In this document: positions 1-10,467 of the stretch, one piece after another
Numbering within the stretch: the stretch's first letter is position 1
Layout of the letters: the number at the start of each line of letters is the position of its first letter
From: Haematobia irritans
Taxonomy: Eukaryota; Arthropoda; Insecta; Diptera; Muscidae
DNA length: 64,000 nt
Reading direction: 5' to 3'
NCBI RefSeq assembly: GCF_050003625.1
Contig: NC_134400.1
Span: 67,040,126-67,104,125, forward strand
The notes under the pieces: model-generated
Seen by the model: only the letters and a program-made list of their open reading frames with translations
The model's database searches: none
Told to the model about the DNA's origin: nothing
Program-made: the position numbers and the translations under genes

Positions 1-1094
1 GATGCTAGAACCTTCCGTAGTCTGGAAGCCTCGGACGTATTCTCAATACTGCTGCAGTAAGCATTCCAAGAGTTATGCTGAGCCTTTCTCAGTTCTCGCT
101 TGTATCCTCTCAGATTCTTCTTGTAAGCGTCCCAGTCCTCAGGGGCTCTGGTGGACTTTGCCTTGTTAAAGAGCTTCCTGCAGGATTTCCTCATATTACT
201 TATTTCCGTAGACCACCATGGTGGTCGATGTTTCCCCCTTGGCTTTCCTCTAGGGCATGCAGCTTTCAGTGAGATGTTTAAGGCCTTAGTAATCCGCTCC
301 ACTGCGTGTTCGATATCTTGCACATTTCTCATATTTGTCTCTGTTATTTCCGGTATCATCATATTGAACGATTCCCTATACCTATTCCAGTCAGCTTTCC
401 TAACATTTGGCGGAAATATGATCTTGGTGATATGAACATCAAATTTAAAACTGATGTAGCGATGATCTGAGAAGCTGTGTTCACTTAAAACCTGCCACTC
501 AGATATCATTTCATTCAGTTCTTGCGAGGCCAAGGTGATGTCCAAAACCTCTTGCCTGTTTTTAGTGACAAAGGTTGGGACATCTCCCTTGTTGCAAACT
601 ACCAGATTAGTACGCAAAATAAACTCTATTAGCGACTCTCCCCTTGCATTAGTATCACTACTTCCCCATATACTATGATGTGCATTCGCATCGCATCCCA
701 TAATGAGTTTCGTCTTTGTTTTCAGTGACTCCTCCACTAAGGTCTTAACGGCATATGGAGGCATCTCCCTGTCATGTCCCATGTAGACCGAAGATACCCA
801 ATATTTGCATTTGGCTATTTCTAAACTTGCAACGACAGTGTCTGTATTGCACATTGAAGGAAGCAGAAACAAGTTGAGCTCGTTTTTAGCCATTATACAG
901 GCTCGATTTACATCATTACCAGTATACTGCAATAGTTTGAACCCCGGAGTACTTAATTCACATATTTTGTTTTTATAAACATATGGTTCTTGAATAAGAA
1001 CTATATCTATGTCCCCTTTCATCAGGAGAACTTTTAAGGCAGCACATGCAGCCTTACAATGATGAAGATTTATCTGGAGGATCCGTAGTACCAT
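1..1094 (-). CDS. ORF2, endonuclease domain (partial, C-terminal part off the window)
   Basis: This frame is open from an ATG at 1094 to base 1, about 364 codons. It begins MVLRILQINLHHCKAA, the usual opening of an EEP (apurinic-like) endonuclease in this class. Further visible motifs are IQEPY (metal-binding Glu), GCDANAHHSIWGS, LDITLAS and SEHSFSDHRYI, which holds the catalytic SDH. A linker ending near YCSSIENTSEASRL follows before the window edge. The endonuclease nicks chromosomal DNA to prime target-primed reverse transcription in the nucleus. The ATG overlaps the ORF1 end by 41 bases in a different frame, so ORF2 has its own start. No stop is seen in the part present. The RT and RNase H expected downstream are not visible. 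Confidence 0.85.
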   Translation of the reverse strand, partial: MVLRILQINLHHCKAACAALKVLLMKGDIDIVLIQEPYVYKNKICELSTPGFKLLQYTGNDVNRACIMAKNELNLFLLPSMCNTDTVVASLEIAKCKYWVSSVYMGHDREMPPYAVKTLVEESLKTKTKLIMGCDANAHHSIWGSSDTNARGESLIEFILRTNLVVCNKGDVPTFVTKNRQEVLDITLASQELNEMISEWQVLSEHSFSDHRYISFKFDVHITKIIFPPNVRKADWNRYRESFNMMIPEITETNMRNVQDIEHAVERITKALNISLKAACPRGKPRGKHRPPWWSTEISNMRKSCRKLFNKAKSTRAPEDWDAYKKNLRGYKRELRKAQHNSWNAYCSSIENTSEASRLRKVLA

Positions 1095-2275
1095 CGAGAT
1101 TTTCAACAACCGTCACATCAGCCGCTTCAATCGAGTCATCAAGAATGTCCTCTTCAGAGATATCGGTGACTCTCGCAATAACCATAGGTTCAACTTTGGT
1201 GAGTTCTGAGGCAGTAGAAGCCTCCTCACGCATACGGTATCTATCCATGTCTTCAAATGTCTTGGTATCCCCCTCGACTTCGCAAGAGGATCCGCTTACT
1301 TCTGATTCAGACAGAGGCTTGTCCATTTCTGAATCCTTTAGCTGATCGTTTTTATACACCTTCATTTGGATATAATGAAAGCCATAACATACACGGCCCT
1401 GGGACTTTGCTAGATGTGGCAAAGACTGAGTGTTCAATATAAACACTGCACGCCGTCTTGGCCCATCCACTTCATCCAAACGGCCAACCTTCCAATCAGC
1501 TGTTGGAAGATCTGGATTGCATTGTTTCAGTCTATTTAAAATAGATTCAGGGTCAGGAGGGTTTGCAGGTATCCACGCATGTGCTCTTGGTCTAGCCGGT
1601 ATGTCTTTCTTCTCGACTAACTCTAGAGCAGCTCCTTCCCAAACTTCACCAATTAGTATCAGAGCAGCTTTAAAACATTCTATAGACCTCTGGTCCTCAA
1701 ATGCGACTAGCTTAAATCGTCCTTGATACCAACCAGCCTCTTGGTGTCGAGGATCTGGGCCGGGAAACTTTTCCAGCACCTGTGAGTAGACGCCAGACAA
1801 AGCATTTCCCCCATTTTTGCTTTGGAACCATACCGTCCAATGCTCCTTTATTAATGATAGCCATCACAAGGCTGTCTTTAGCAACTGAGGCAAACGATCG
1901 TTGATCCCTTTTGGAGGATGGCAGCTCATCCGGTGATCGTTCCCTTTTTCCAGCCTCAAGAATTCCTTGAGCCCATTTTAAGGAATCGCTTTGTTTAGCC
2001 GACAACGTGCTTGGGTCGACTGATCCTAATTTCTTTAGGATAAACAAAGCATTTCTGCGTTCCTTGAATCTCTTTCGTGAGGGATTACCTCCTTTTGATG
2101 CCGTTACCTTGGAAAAGGTCCGACTTGTCAAATTGTCGCCACCTGTCGACCCGTCTACAGGTCGACTAATTGGGCCTAACTCTTGGTCATTGCCCAAATT
2201 TATAACTCCAGTCGATACCCGTCCACTGGGCCCTGAAGTTAGCAACCCAGTGGATGTCTTTGAATTTCTCTGCAT
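1054..2275 (-). pseudogene. ORF1 (DUF4780-like) with one frameshift
   Basis: The ATG at 2275 sits in a good context (CCACCATGC). The first part (2275 to about 1812) is basic and Ser/Thr-rich, then has SLKWAQGILEAGKR and SFASVAKDSLVMAI. After a frame change in a five-G run (plus-strand C run near 1809-1813) the second part continues to 1054 with PGPDPRHQEAGWYQGRFKL and IGEVWEGAALELV, typical of the DUF4780 region in ORF1 proteins of this class. One base too many in the G run explains the break. ORF1 proteins bind the element RNA in the ribonucleoprotein particle. The acidic C-terminus is poorly conserved and is not assigned. Confidence 0.75.
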
Positions 2276-2345
2276 GGTGGCCTAATATCCCACCACACTT
2301 GAAATTCGTAGTAGGTACTTATTACGATGATTTTATCCGCTATTA

Positions 2346-3600
2346 AAAAACACGTCCGTTCCGTTCGACGGTTGAAATAACACTAGATGCGCCTAGATTT
2401 CCAATAAATCAGCAGCCTGTAAGCTAAATTAGTTTTTCTGAAAGTAAACAGAATAATTCGAATTTAATTTTGTTCAATTAAAAGTTAATTTTGTTAAACA
2501 TTAGCTGCATAGAATATCAAGTTCAATTCTTAGTTCCAGGTTGCAGATTTATAATCTTCTTTTGCAGTTGTAGTCTTTTAGCATAAAACGGTGTATTAAG
2601 GAGCTCGGTAATTTAATTTTAGTAACAATTCCTTTCCAAAATTTCCACACATTAAAATCGTCTATTAAAATATGAAACAATCAAAGACAAAAATAATGGG
2701 AAAGCAATGTATTATTTGGTATTATATTGATGATACTTTGCAAATTCTGGAAATAGAAAAAAATATAAATGGAAAATACATATTTTACAAAAAAAATACA
2801 TGTACATATTTTCTGATATTTTTCATATTTTTAAATCCAAAAGAAAGAACTTTTTTACCATTACATAATTCAGCTCATTAGTTTATATACCAGATATACT
2901 GCTCTCTACTTGGGTTCAAACTGAAAAAGGCAGGTAAAACAAAAATGCAATTTAATGCCAACGCTACTTCGCAACTTCAAGGTGAATCTTCCAACAAACC
3001 CATACCGCTCTTGGTTTTAAGAAAACTAGGTGTAAAAAATTTATAATTTTAAAAGATCAATACGGTACCCACTTTTTTATTGCAAACATATTATTATATA
3101 TTTGATAAAATGGTGGAGTTGATTGGATTGATTGGTCAATTTCACGAAATAAAATTGGTCACTAAAAGAAATGAATAAAAAATATATTATTTTAATCCGT
3201 TTAATGTAAACAGGCTTCAATGGAAAACGGTATTCACATTTCACAATTTCTTACCTTCAATAAATGTAGATTGTTTTCCATTTTTACAATACCACAAAAC
3301 ACAAACACAGGTAATTTCTGTAATATATTTTTTCAAACCTTTACCACGTGGCCGTTTGTTGTTGCACACTTTATTTATTTCAACCCTTTGCTATGATTTG
3401 GTGTTGCGTTCAAAATATTTATGCACACATTTTGAATGCAGCAGACAGAATGTCGCCAATCATGTTTTTCAATTTACGCGAAAAACAAAAACCCAACCGT
3501 TCGTTACGAGTTACTTCCACAGACTGATCTCTCCATCATACATTGTTGAATAAATACCCATTCTCTTGTTCTCTTTTCGCTCTTTCCATTGCTCAAAATT
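2346..3600. other. AT-rich DNA without recognisable gene
   Basis: There is no ORF with recognisable content. The stretch has many short A and T runs and a few 60-70 codon frames without homology signals. It may hold old TE debris; I see no terminal repeats. Confidence 0.5.
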
Positions 3601-3761
3601 ATTCAGTTTCAATCACAAAGGTGATTGGATCAATCACATGTGTAATTGGAAACGGAAAAAATTTCAATCACGTTTGTAATTGAAAATTATTTCCGAATTG
3701 ATTAACAAATTGATTGAATCAATTAATATTTTAATTGGAAACGTAATAAATATCAATCATT
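3601..3761. repeat. AT-rich palindromic repeat, left arm
   Basis: A stretch built from repeated TCAATTA/TAATTGA blocks. Similar blocks in opposite orientation follow the 'TATACCC' repeat at 5312-5430, so 3601-3761 and 5312-5430 look like two arms of one fold-back or MITE-like element split by the repeat at 3762-5311. Confidence 0.5.
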
Positions 3762-5311
3762 TTTATACCCACCACCATAGGATGGGGGGTATATTAACTT
3801 TGTCATTCCGTTTGTAACACATCGAAATATTGCTCTAAGACCCCATAAAGTATATATATTCTGGGTCGTGGTGAAATTCTGAGTCGATCTGAGCATGTCC
3901 GTCCGTCCGTCCGTCCGTCTGTTGAAATCACGCTAACTTCCGAACGAAACAAGCTATCGACTTGAAACTTGGCACAAGTAGTTGTTATTGATGTAGGTCG
4001 GATGGTATTGCAAATGGGCCATATCGGTCCACTTTTACGTATAGCCCCCATATAAACGGACCCCAAAATTTGGCTTGCGAGGCCTCTAAGAGAAGCAAAT
4101 TTCATCCGATCCGGCTGAATTTTGGTACATGGTGTTAGTATATGGTCTCTAACAACCATGCAAAAATTGGTCCACATCGGTCCATAATTATATATAGCCC
4201 CCATATAAACCGATCCCCCGATTTGGCTTGCGAGGCCTCTAAGAGAAGCAAATTTCATCCGATCCGGCTGAAATTTGGTACGTGATGTTAGTATATGGTC
4301 TCTAACAACCATGCAAAAATTGGTCCATATCGGTTCATAATTATATAGCCCCCATATAAACCGATCACCAGATTTGACCTCCGGAACCTCTTGGAAGACC
4401 AAAATTCATCTGATTCAGTTGAAATTTGGTACGTGGTGTTAATATATGGCCTCAAACTCCCATGTAAAAATTGGTCGATATCGGTCCATAATTATATATA
4501 GGCCCCATATAAACCGATCCCCAGATTTGACCTCCAGAGCCCCTTGGAAGAGCAAAATTCTTCCCATTCGGTTGGAATTTGGTACGTGATGTTAGTATAT
4601 GGTATCCAACAACCATGCAGGAATTCGTTCCTATCAGTCCATAATTATATATAGCTCCCATATAAACCGATCCCCAGATTTGACCTCCGGTGCCTTCTGG
4701 AGAAGCAAAATTCACCCGATCTGCTTGAAATTTGGTACGTGGTGGTAGTATATGATATTTAACAACGATACCAAAAGTGGTCCATATCAGTCCATAATCG
4801 TGCATAGCCCCATATAAACCGATCCCGAGATTTGGTTTTGGAACCTCTTGGAGGAGCAAATTTCATCCGAGTGAGTTGAAATTTGGTACATTGTGCTAGT
4901 ATATGGTCGTTAACAACCATGCCTAACTAGGTCCATATTGGTCTATAGTTATATATGGCCCTCAGATAAATCGATCCCCAATCACACAAAAATTGGTCCA
5001 TATCAAGTTCATAATTGTATATAGCCCCCATATAAGCGACCCCCATATTTCAATTCTGGCTCTCTACGTACAAAAAGTCTATATCGATTCGTAATTATTT
5101 GTAGACTTAACTATACATAACTTTTTTGTCTAATATATACCATGTATGGACTAAATCACAATTTAGAAAACGATGTTAAGAAGTTTTAAGATACCACAAC
5201 CCATGTAATTCGATTGTGGATGATAGTCTTTCGTAGAAGTTTCTACGCAATCCATGGTGGTGGGTACATAAGATTCGGCCTGGCCGAACTTGCGGCCTTA
5301 TATACTTGTTT
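3762..5311. repeat. 'TATACCC...' interspersed repeat with ~152-bp internal tandem units
   Basis: Starts TATACCCACCACCATAGGA and ends near CATGGTGGTGGGTA plus a short tail, so its ends are imperfect inverted repeats. A leader with GTCCGTCC repeats precedes about seven units. The CGGTCC-type landmark recurs at 4025, 4178, 4331, 4482, 4635, 4788 and 4939, spacing 151-153 bp. Each unit holds a motif like CCCATATAAACCGATCCC. Minus-strand frames at 3803-4402 and 4452-4859 follow the repeat and are not genes. From memory, this repeat type is abundant in muscid genomes. Confidence 0.8.
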
Positions 5312-5434
5312 TAATTGGTTTTTATTCGGATTTGATTAAACAATTAATTGAATCAATTAACATTTTAATTGAATCCGTTTCCAAATTCAATTAAGTGTTT
5401 AATTGAAAAAATTTTGGTGATAATTTTTTGTGTG
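5312..5434. repeat. AT-rich palindromic repeat, right arm
   Basis: TTAATTGAATCAATTAA-type blocks match, in inverted orientation, those at 3601-3761. It ends in TTTTGTGTGTATG, adjoining the inverted copy of the 152-bp unit. Confidence 0.45.
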
Positions 5435-5597
5435 TATGGGGGCTATATACAATTATGAACTTGATATGGACTAATTTTTGTGTGATTGGGGATCGATTTA
5501 TCTGATGGCTATATATAACTATAGACCGATATGGACCTAGTTAGACATGGTTGTTAACGGCCATATACTAGCACAATGTACCAAATTTCAACTGACT
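5435..5597 (-). repeat. Inverted copy of the last units of the 3762-5311 repeat
   Basis: The reverse complement of this stretch matches about 4870-5036 with only a handful of differences, including idiosyncratic bases such as the ATCACACAAAAATT block, so it is a direct inverted duplicate of that part rather than a random family member. Confidence 0.8.
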
Positions 5598-5942
5598 TAG
5601 GCTGTCCATTACATCTCTTTTAAAGAGAACATGTTCTCTTTTTGTGTTCGTATCTTTTTGTTCACTCTCTTTTCTTGGTGCCGTATTTTTATGTCCAACA
5701 GTGCTCTTTATGTACTCTATTTCAAAAAAATCCTAGATGGATGGAATTTTATTTATTTAGTAGGAATTCGCCACAATTGTTCGCCACTAATTGTTTACTG
5801 GGATAAATCTGTTGACAAATTAAACGACGGAAATTGCGTCGTTTCGACGTACTGCGTAAAAATTAGAAATAGTTGTAATTGAACGTACGACGTAAATGCA
5901 CCAATACGTTGTCGTCGTCAATTGTGGGCGAGATCATAGGAA
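5598..5942. other. Short intergenic stretch with a 20-bp perfect palindrome
   Basis: No gene seen. Bases 5622-5641 read AAAGAGAACATGTTCTCTTT, a perfect palindrome, preceded by a related near-palindrome (CTCTTTTAAAGAG). Further on are several ACGACG/CGTCGT blocks. Function unknown. Confidence 0.6.
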
Positions 5943-7388
5943 CATCCCAATAAACACAAACGTTTGAAAAATTCTAAATTTCAACAATTTTTCAAACATT
6001 TTTTCAAAGGATTAGGGTAATATTCAAGTTGAGAAATTGTTGAGAAAATCGCGTTCTCAACAAAAAACAGACATTACCCTCAACAGTAAAATTTAACACA
6101 TTAGCAATAATATCTCAAGTGTTATCCTCAAATTGAAATGCATCGCTACTCAATAATTTGTCAAACAATTTTCGATGCGAGTCAAATACAAAATTAACAT
6201 CGTTGCAAATACTTTTCAACCTAAATTTGTATGAATGATATCCCCACTTCAAATTGAAAGTCAAAGCCAAAATTCTATGAATTTTGTATAATTTATTCAT
6301 TTTCATCAAAATAAAATATATAATAATACACTACACTACATAATACACTACAATACCAATTGATAAATAATAATCTTATTAAACATATCAACAAATAAGA
6401 ACAAAGAAAAAAAAAAACAAACAACAAAACTTTAAATATCTTAAACATTATTAGTAAACACTTTTGCATTGATAATTCGATTTCCTTCATTTTGGTTCCT
6501 TCCTTTTATTAACATGCGGGCAATTTGAAATTAGGAACGTACTGGACCGCGTGTTAGAATTGATTTCCAGCAGAAGGAAGTCACAATATATCCATTTTAA
6601 ACTGATAATAGCATATGAATTAAACTGACGATGTGATGCACATTTTCATCCAGAAGTTGTTGATTTCAACAGTTTGTTGTTTTTAACAATTTTAATTGGT
6701 TGCACTTTTAATATTTCTGGAAACTTTTTCTTGTCGATAAGCCACTCAGTTTTCATTGGTCAGCTTCTTATTGTTTGCAAGAATGTGGCATCCAAAGATT
6801 TTAGTTTTCTGCAAAGAGATTTAAATTTAGTGACTTCTTTAAAGTGTTGATTTAATTTTTCATATTGACGTACCAATTATTATAAACTATTTGAAGCAGT
6901 TCCAGTTAATTGTCCACCAATTTTTCATTGGTCAGCTTTTTAATGTTTTCAAGAACGTAGAATCCATAATTTTAGTTTTCTGCAAATAGATATACAATTA
7001 GTGACTTCCTTAAAGTTTTATTTCATTTTTTATTTTCACTTACCTATTTTTATAAACTATTTGGTTATTTGTCTAAAATTTTCCATTTTTTTTATTTCTT
7101 GCAATTGACCACGAACTTCGTTGCACAAATATAAGTATTGAAAACCACATGGTTTTTTCGTTGCATTTTAGGGTAGTGTTTTGTCAAAGTTTTCTCATAT
7201 TATCTTCAACACCTTTTCAAAGATTTCGTCAACATTTTGGCAAATTGGAAGTAATTCGCAAACAATTTGAAGATGTATTGAATATGAGCTATATCAAGTC
7301 AAGTTGAATTTATGTTGAAAATTATATTTACCCTCAAACTGAAAAGTTGTTGCATTTGAAAAACGCTCATCCTGTGTTTATTGGGATG
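5943..7388. mobile_element. Non-coding 1.45-kb element with terminal inverted repeats
   Basis: The left end is CATCCCAATAAACACA and the right end is its inverse (TGTGTTTATTGGGATG). Inner sequence near both ends is rich in CAACAATTTTTCAAA-type blocks. No transposase frame is seen; the minus-strand 64-65 codon frames inside are chance frames. A second copy of the right end, inverted, lies at 63887-64000. The target duplication cannot be read clearly (possibly AT), so the superfamily is not assigned. Confidence 0.7.
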
Positions 7389-7409
7389 TGTGTTTTATTT
7401 TTGACAACG

Positions 7410-7690
7410 TCGTGTTTTGATAAAATACTGTTTTCTGAAGGGGAAAAATACGGTGGAAGCAAAAACTTGGCTTGATAATGAGTTTCCGGACTCTGCCCCA
7501 GGGAAATCACCAATAATTGATTGGTATGCAAAATTCAAATTCGGAGGGCGGTGAACGCAGTGGACGCCCGAAAGAGGTGGTTACCGACGAAAACATCAAA
7601 AAATCCACAAAATGATTTTGAATGACCGTAAAATGAAGTTTATCGTGATATCAGAGGCCTTAAAGATATCAAAGGAACGTGTTGATCATA
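7410..7690 (+). pseudogene. mariner transposase, N-terminal fragment (irritans subfamily-like)
   Basis: Translated pieces include KNTVEAKTWLDNEFPDSAPG, IIDWYAKFK, KIHKMILNDRKMKFI and EALKISKERVDH. They match the N-terminal helix-turn-helix region of irritans-type mariner (Himar-like) transposases, which bind the TIRs and cut and paste DNA at TA. The first codons and the 5' TIR are missing, a piece after AKFK is deleted with a frame change, and a base is lost near KKSTK. The frame continues at 10114 after the element inserted at 7691-10113 is removed. Confidence 0.9.
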
Positions 7691-10113
7691 CACTGAAAAA
7701 AACAGTGAACCCTTTTCCATTGCAAAATAAACTAAACTGTAGTAATATTGACCATGATTTAGCCCTTAAGATTTTTTTCAACTTGTCTAGTTTATAATTC
7801 TCTTAAATTTTAGTTCATCTATAACATTGTAGTTTAGTTCATTTTTACAACACCATAAGATTTATATACCCCTACCAAGTTAAAAAGTCAGTATTATTTT
7901 GTTTTACTTGCTTATTTTGTGGGAAGCCCGATAATAAAAATTGGTTAACAGTCTCTTTAAAATGTCGACGACTAAACTATTTTTAAATCAATCATTCCAC
8001 AGTACAGAGAAATTAAATAATTAAAGGAACAACAAACCGTTTTACTATTATGAACATTTTCATACATTAAAATTAAACTTTCTTTAAGCAAAAGTACTTT
8101 ATTATAAAAACTTATGGCGAAAGTTCTTAATACAATATTTTTTGTGAATAAAAATTATGACCACGTGGAACAGAGAGTAGTTCATTTGAACTCACTGTTT
8201 GGAAATTTTGACTTATCCTTTTTTTATTCATCGTAGGTAATTTTTTCACATATCTTGCTGGAAAAAAATGGAAGCAATAATGAAAATTGTTAAAAATTAA
8301 CACCATGTAATGAAATATAATTTTTAATTCTTCATTTTAGGTTGTAACTTACCATATTTGGGGGCATTTTATCAAATGGTGTAAGGAATTCAACTTTTCT
8401 TTGGAAAACGTATCTCATAAAATTTGTACCTGAAACAATTAGAGAAATAATGAAGTATTCTATATAAAGTCATAAAACTTTGTTATCGATGTCAAGGATA
8501 TAATAAAATAAATTTTCTAGTTGAAAGAAAGCCAAAGTTTTAATATAAAACTTACCAATTATCTATTAAATTGTACGCTGAGGGAAATATAAAAAGTTGT
8601 CCAAATTTATTTGGGTTACTCTGAAATTAAATATTTGTCTTTTACAATAAAAATATTACATTGGTTTCCAAAAAAATTGATTAAAAAAATACTAAAATAA
8701 GGTATTAAAAACATTACTTTTGATGATAAAAAGGTCATAAAAACGTAAATATTCTAGTTGAAAGAAATCCAATTTTTAAAAGAAAACTTGCCAATTCTAT
8801 ATTTTTTTTAATTTGTTCGGATCCATCTGGAATTGCTCTAAAATTAAATATTGCTTTTACAACAAAGAAAAACAAGTTTCAAAAAAATAATAATAATAAT
8901 AATAATAATAATACATAAAAATATTCTTTTTAAAAGAAAGCCATATTAAAAAAATACTTACCAATTTATCACTAAACTATACGTTGAGATATAACAAAAA
9001 TTTTACAAATTCATCTGGAATTGAATATTAATTTTTTACATTGAATAATAAAAATTTTCAATACACTTTCAATTTCAACATATGTTCCTCAATATTCTTA
9101 ATAATTTTTTTCTAAACTACCGATAATATACCGATAAATATTAATAACTTTCATTTAAAAGGTTTAATAAACAAACACCAATATATGTCTCAAAAATCCA
9201 AAATATTCCATGCCTTATATTCCCTTTTCCCTAGTTGTATACATGCTTAAAAGATGCAACAGCCCACGCCAACGCCAACTACACAACTGAAGTATGCCAA
9301 ACAAAACAAAACCAAGCAAAGCCAAAACATTCCTACAACAACAACAACACATGTGCCTTTATTGAAAACAACGCCTCATCCATCCAAATAAACCACCCGT
9401 GAATAACAAACACACACACAAGCCACTAAATGAACAAAAATAAAAACAACCCCACACTCATGTATACACAACAAAACTCAAGTAACATCATCTTTACATT
9501 AATCACATTCCACTATGCCGATAAAGATCTCTGCACTATGCATTAGTTCATCGCATCTGCTGACAATTTACTCTAAGAATAATATTCGTAAAGGCACACC
9601 AGTTTATGAACGATTAAACGTTTAACTTAAAATTTGCAAAAACTTCATGAAATGTTATCTACAATTTTGGACGAAAATGTCTATAAATTTAATTACATGT
9701 GAACTAAAAATATTCCATTGGGTAATTTTTTATCAACAATTACTAACTATAGGAATTGTCAGTAAGAAATTGCTATCCACTTTCAAGTTCATTTTTCGTA
9801 AAAAAATATTTTCTCATACAAAAAATCCTTTAATAAATTGCACTTATTATTTAGAAAATACTTTACATTTCACAAGTAGTTTTATAGCATGACAAACGAA
9901 TTTTTTTACTACCAGTTAAGAAATTTTTTAAGGAAATTTCCACCGTATTTTGTAGGCCATGAACTAAACGATTGCTACTTAGAATTTGTAAAATTTCCTT
10001 TCGAGCAGTTAATTTTCGTTGAAGATACGAAAAATGAACTAAAATTCTGGAAAATTATTGTAATAAATTATTGTAAAAATCTTCTTAAATTTACGAGACA
10101 CTTTTTTTCTGTG
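7691..10113. mobile_element. 2.4-kb non-coding TIR element inserted in mariner, TA duplication
   Basis: Left end CACTGAAAAAAACAGTG, right end inverse-reading CACAGAAAAAAAGTGTC. It is flanked by TA at 7689-7690 and 10114-10115. Removing the element and one TA rejoins the mariner reading frame exactly (a VDH codon run continues into IIHQYLD). No transposase frame is seen; the 81- and 119-codon frames near its right end have no recognisable content. TA duplication suggests a Tc1/mariner-type mover, but this is not proven. Confidence 0.8.
8515..9050. repeat. Degenerate tandem repeat (about three units) inside the 7691-10113 element
   Basis: Blocks starting with TTCTAGTTGAAAGAAA-like sequence, followed by ACTTACCAATT and later by CTGAAATTAAATATT, recur near 8515, 8750 and 8925. 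Spacing is 175-235 bp. A (TAA)n microsatellite lies between the second and third units (about 8887-8912). Confidence 0.55.
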
Positions 10114-10440
10114 TATCATTCATCAATATTTGGATATGCGGAAGCTCTGTGCAATGGATGCCGCGCGACCTTACATTTGACTAAAAACAACAACGTGTTG
10201 ATGATTCTAATACACCCGAGTTTTCCGTCGATATGTGACAATGGATGAAACATGGCTCCATCACTACACTCCTGAGTCCAATCGACAGTCGGCTGAGTGG
10301 ACAGCGACCGGTGAACCGTCTCCGAAGCGTGGAAAGACTCAAAAGTCCGCTGGCAAAGTAATGGCCTCTGTTTTTTTGGGATGCGCATGGAATAATTTTT
10401 ATCGATTATCTTGAGGAGGGGAAAAACCATCAACAGTGAC
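10114..10440 (+). pseudogene. mariner transposase, middle fragment
   Basis: Continues the mariner of 7410-7690. Visible pieces in shifting frames: YVTMDETWLHHYTPESNRQ (with the first catalytic Asp in TMDETW), SAEWTATGEPSPKRGKTQK and IIFIDYLEEGKTIN. Several single-base changes and a deletion before TPEF break the frame. The C-terminal third and the 3' TIR are missing; the sequence switches to BEL DNA after a short filler (about 10441-10467). Confidence 0.9.
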
Positions 10441-10467
10441 CCTCAGATGCTATCATGCTAGTAAATG

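Larger units (their letters stand above)
1..2345 (-). mobile_element. LOA-like non-LTR retrotransposon, 5' portion, runs off the left edge
   Basis: Two overlapping minus-strand ORFs have the order and content of a non-LTR retrotransposon: ORF1 with a DUF4780-like region (1054-2275), then ORF2 starting with an apurinic-like endonuclease (1-1094). The RT and 3' end lie beyond base 1. About 70 bases upstream of the ORF1 ATG look like 5' UTR; the exact 5' boundary is uncertain. Family placement rests on the ORF1 type and the endonuclease start. The element at 40605-43110 may belong to the same group, but the two copies do not overlap in content and cannot be compared. Confidence 0.8.

Noticed and set aside
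1046..2285. Plus-strand frames opposite ORF1 of the left non-LTR element
   Set aside because: The minus strand carries the recognisable ORF1; the plus frames have no domain signal.
3803..4859. Two minus-strand frames of 199 and 135 codons
   Set aside because: They follow the ~152-bp repeat units (recurring MGAIYNYGPIWTNF-type peptide) and are translations of a non-coding interspersed repeat.
9647..10248. Two plus frames of 81 and 119 codons
   Set aside because: They lie in the non-coding TIR element and run into mariner in the wrong frame.
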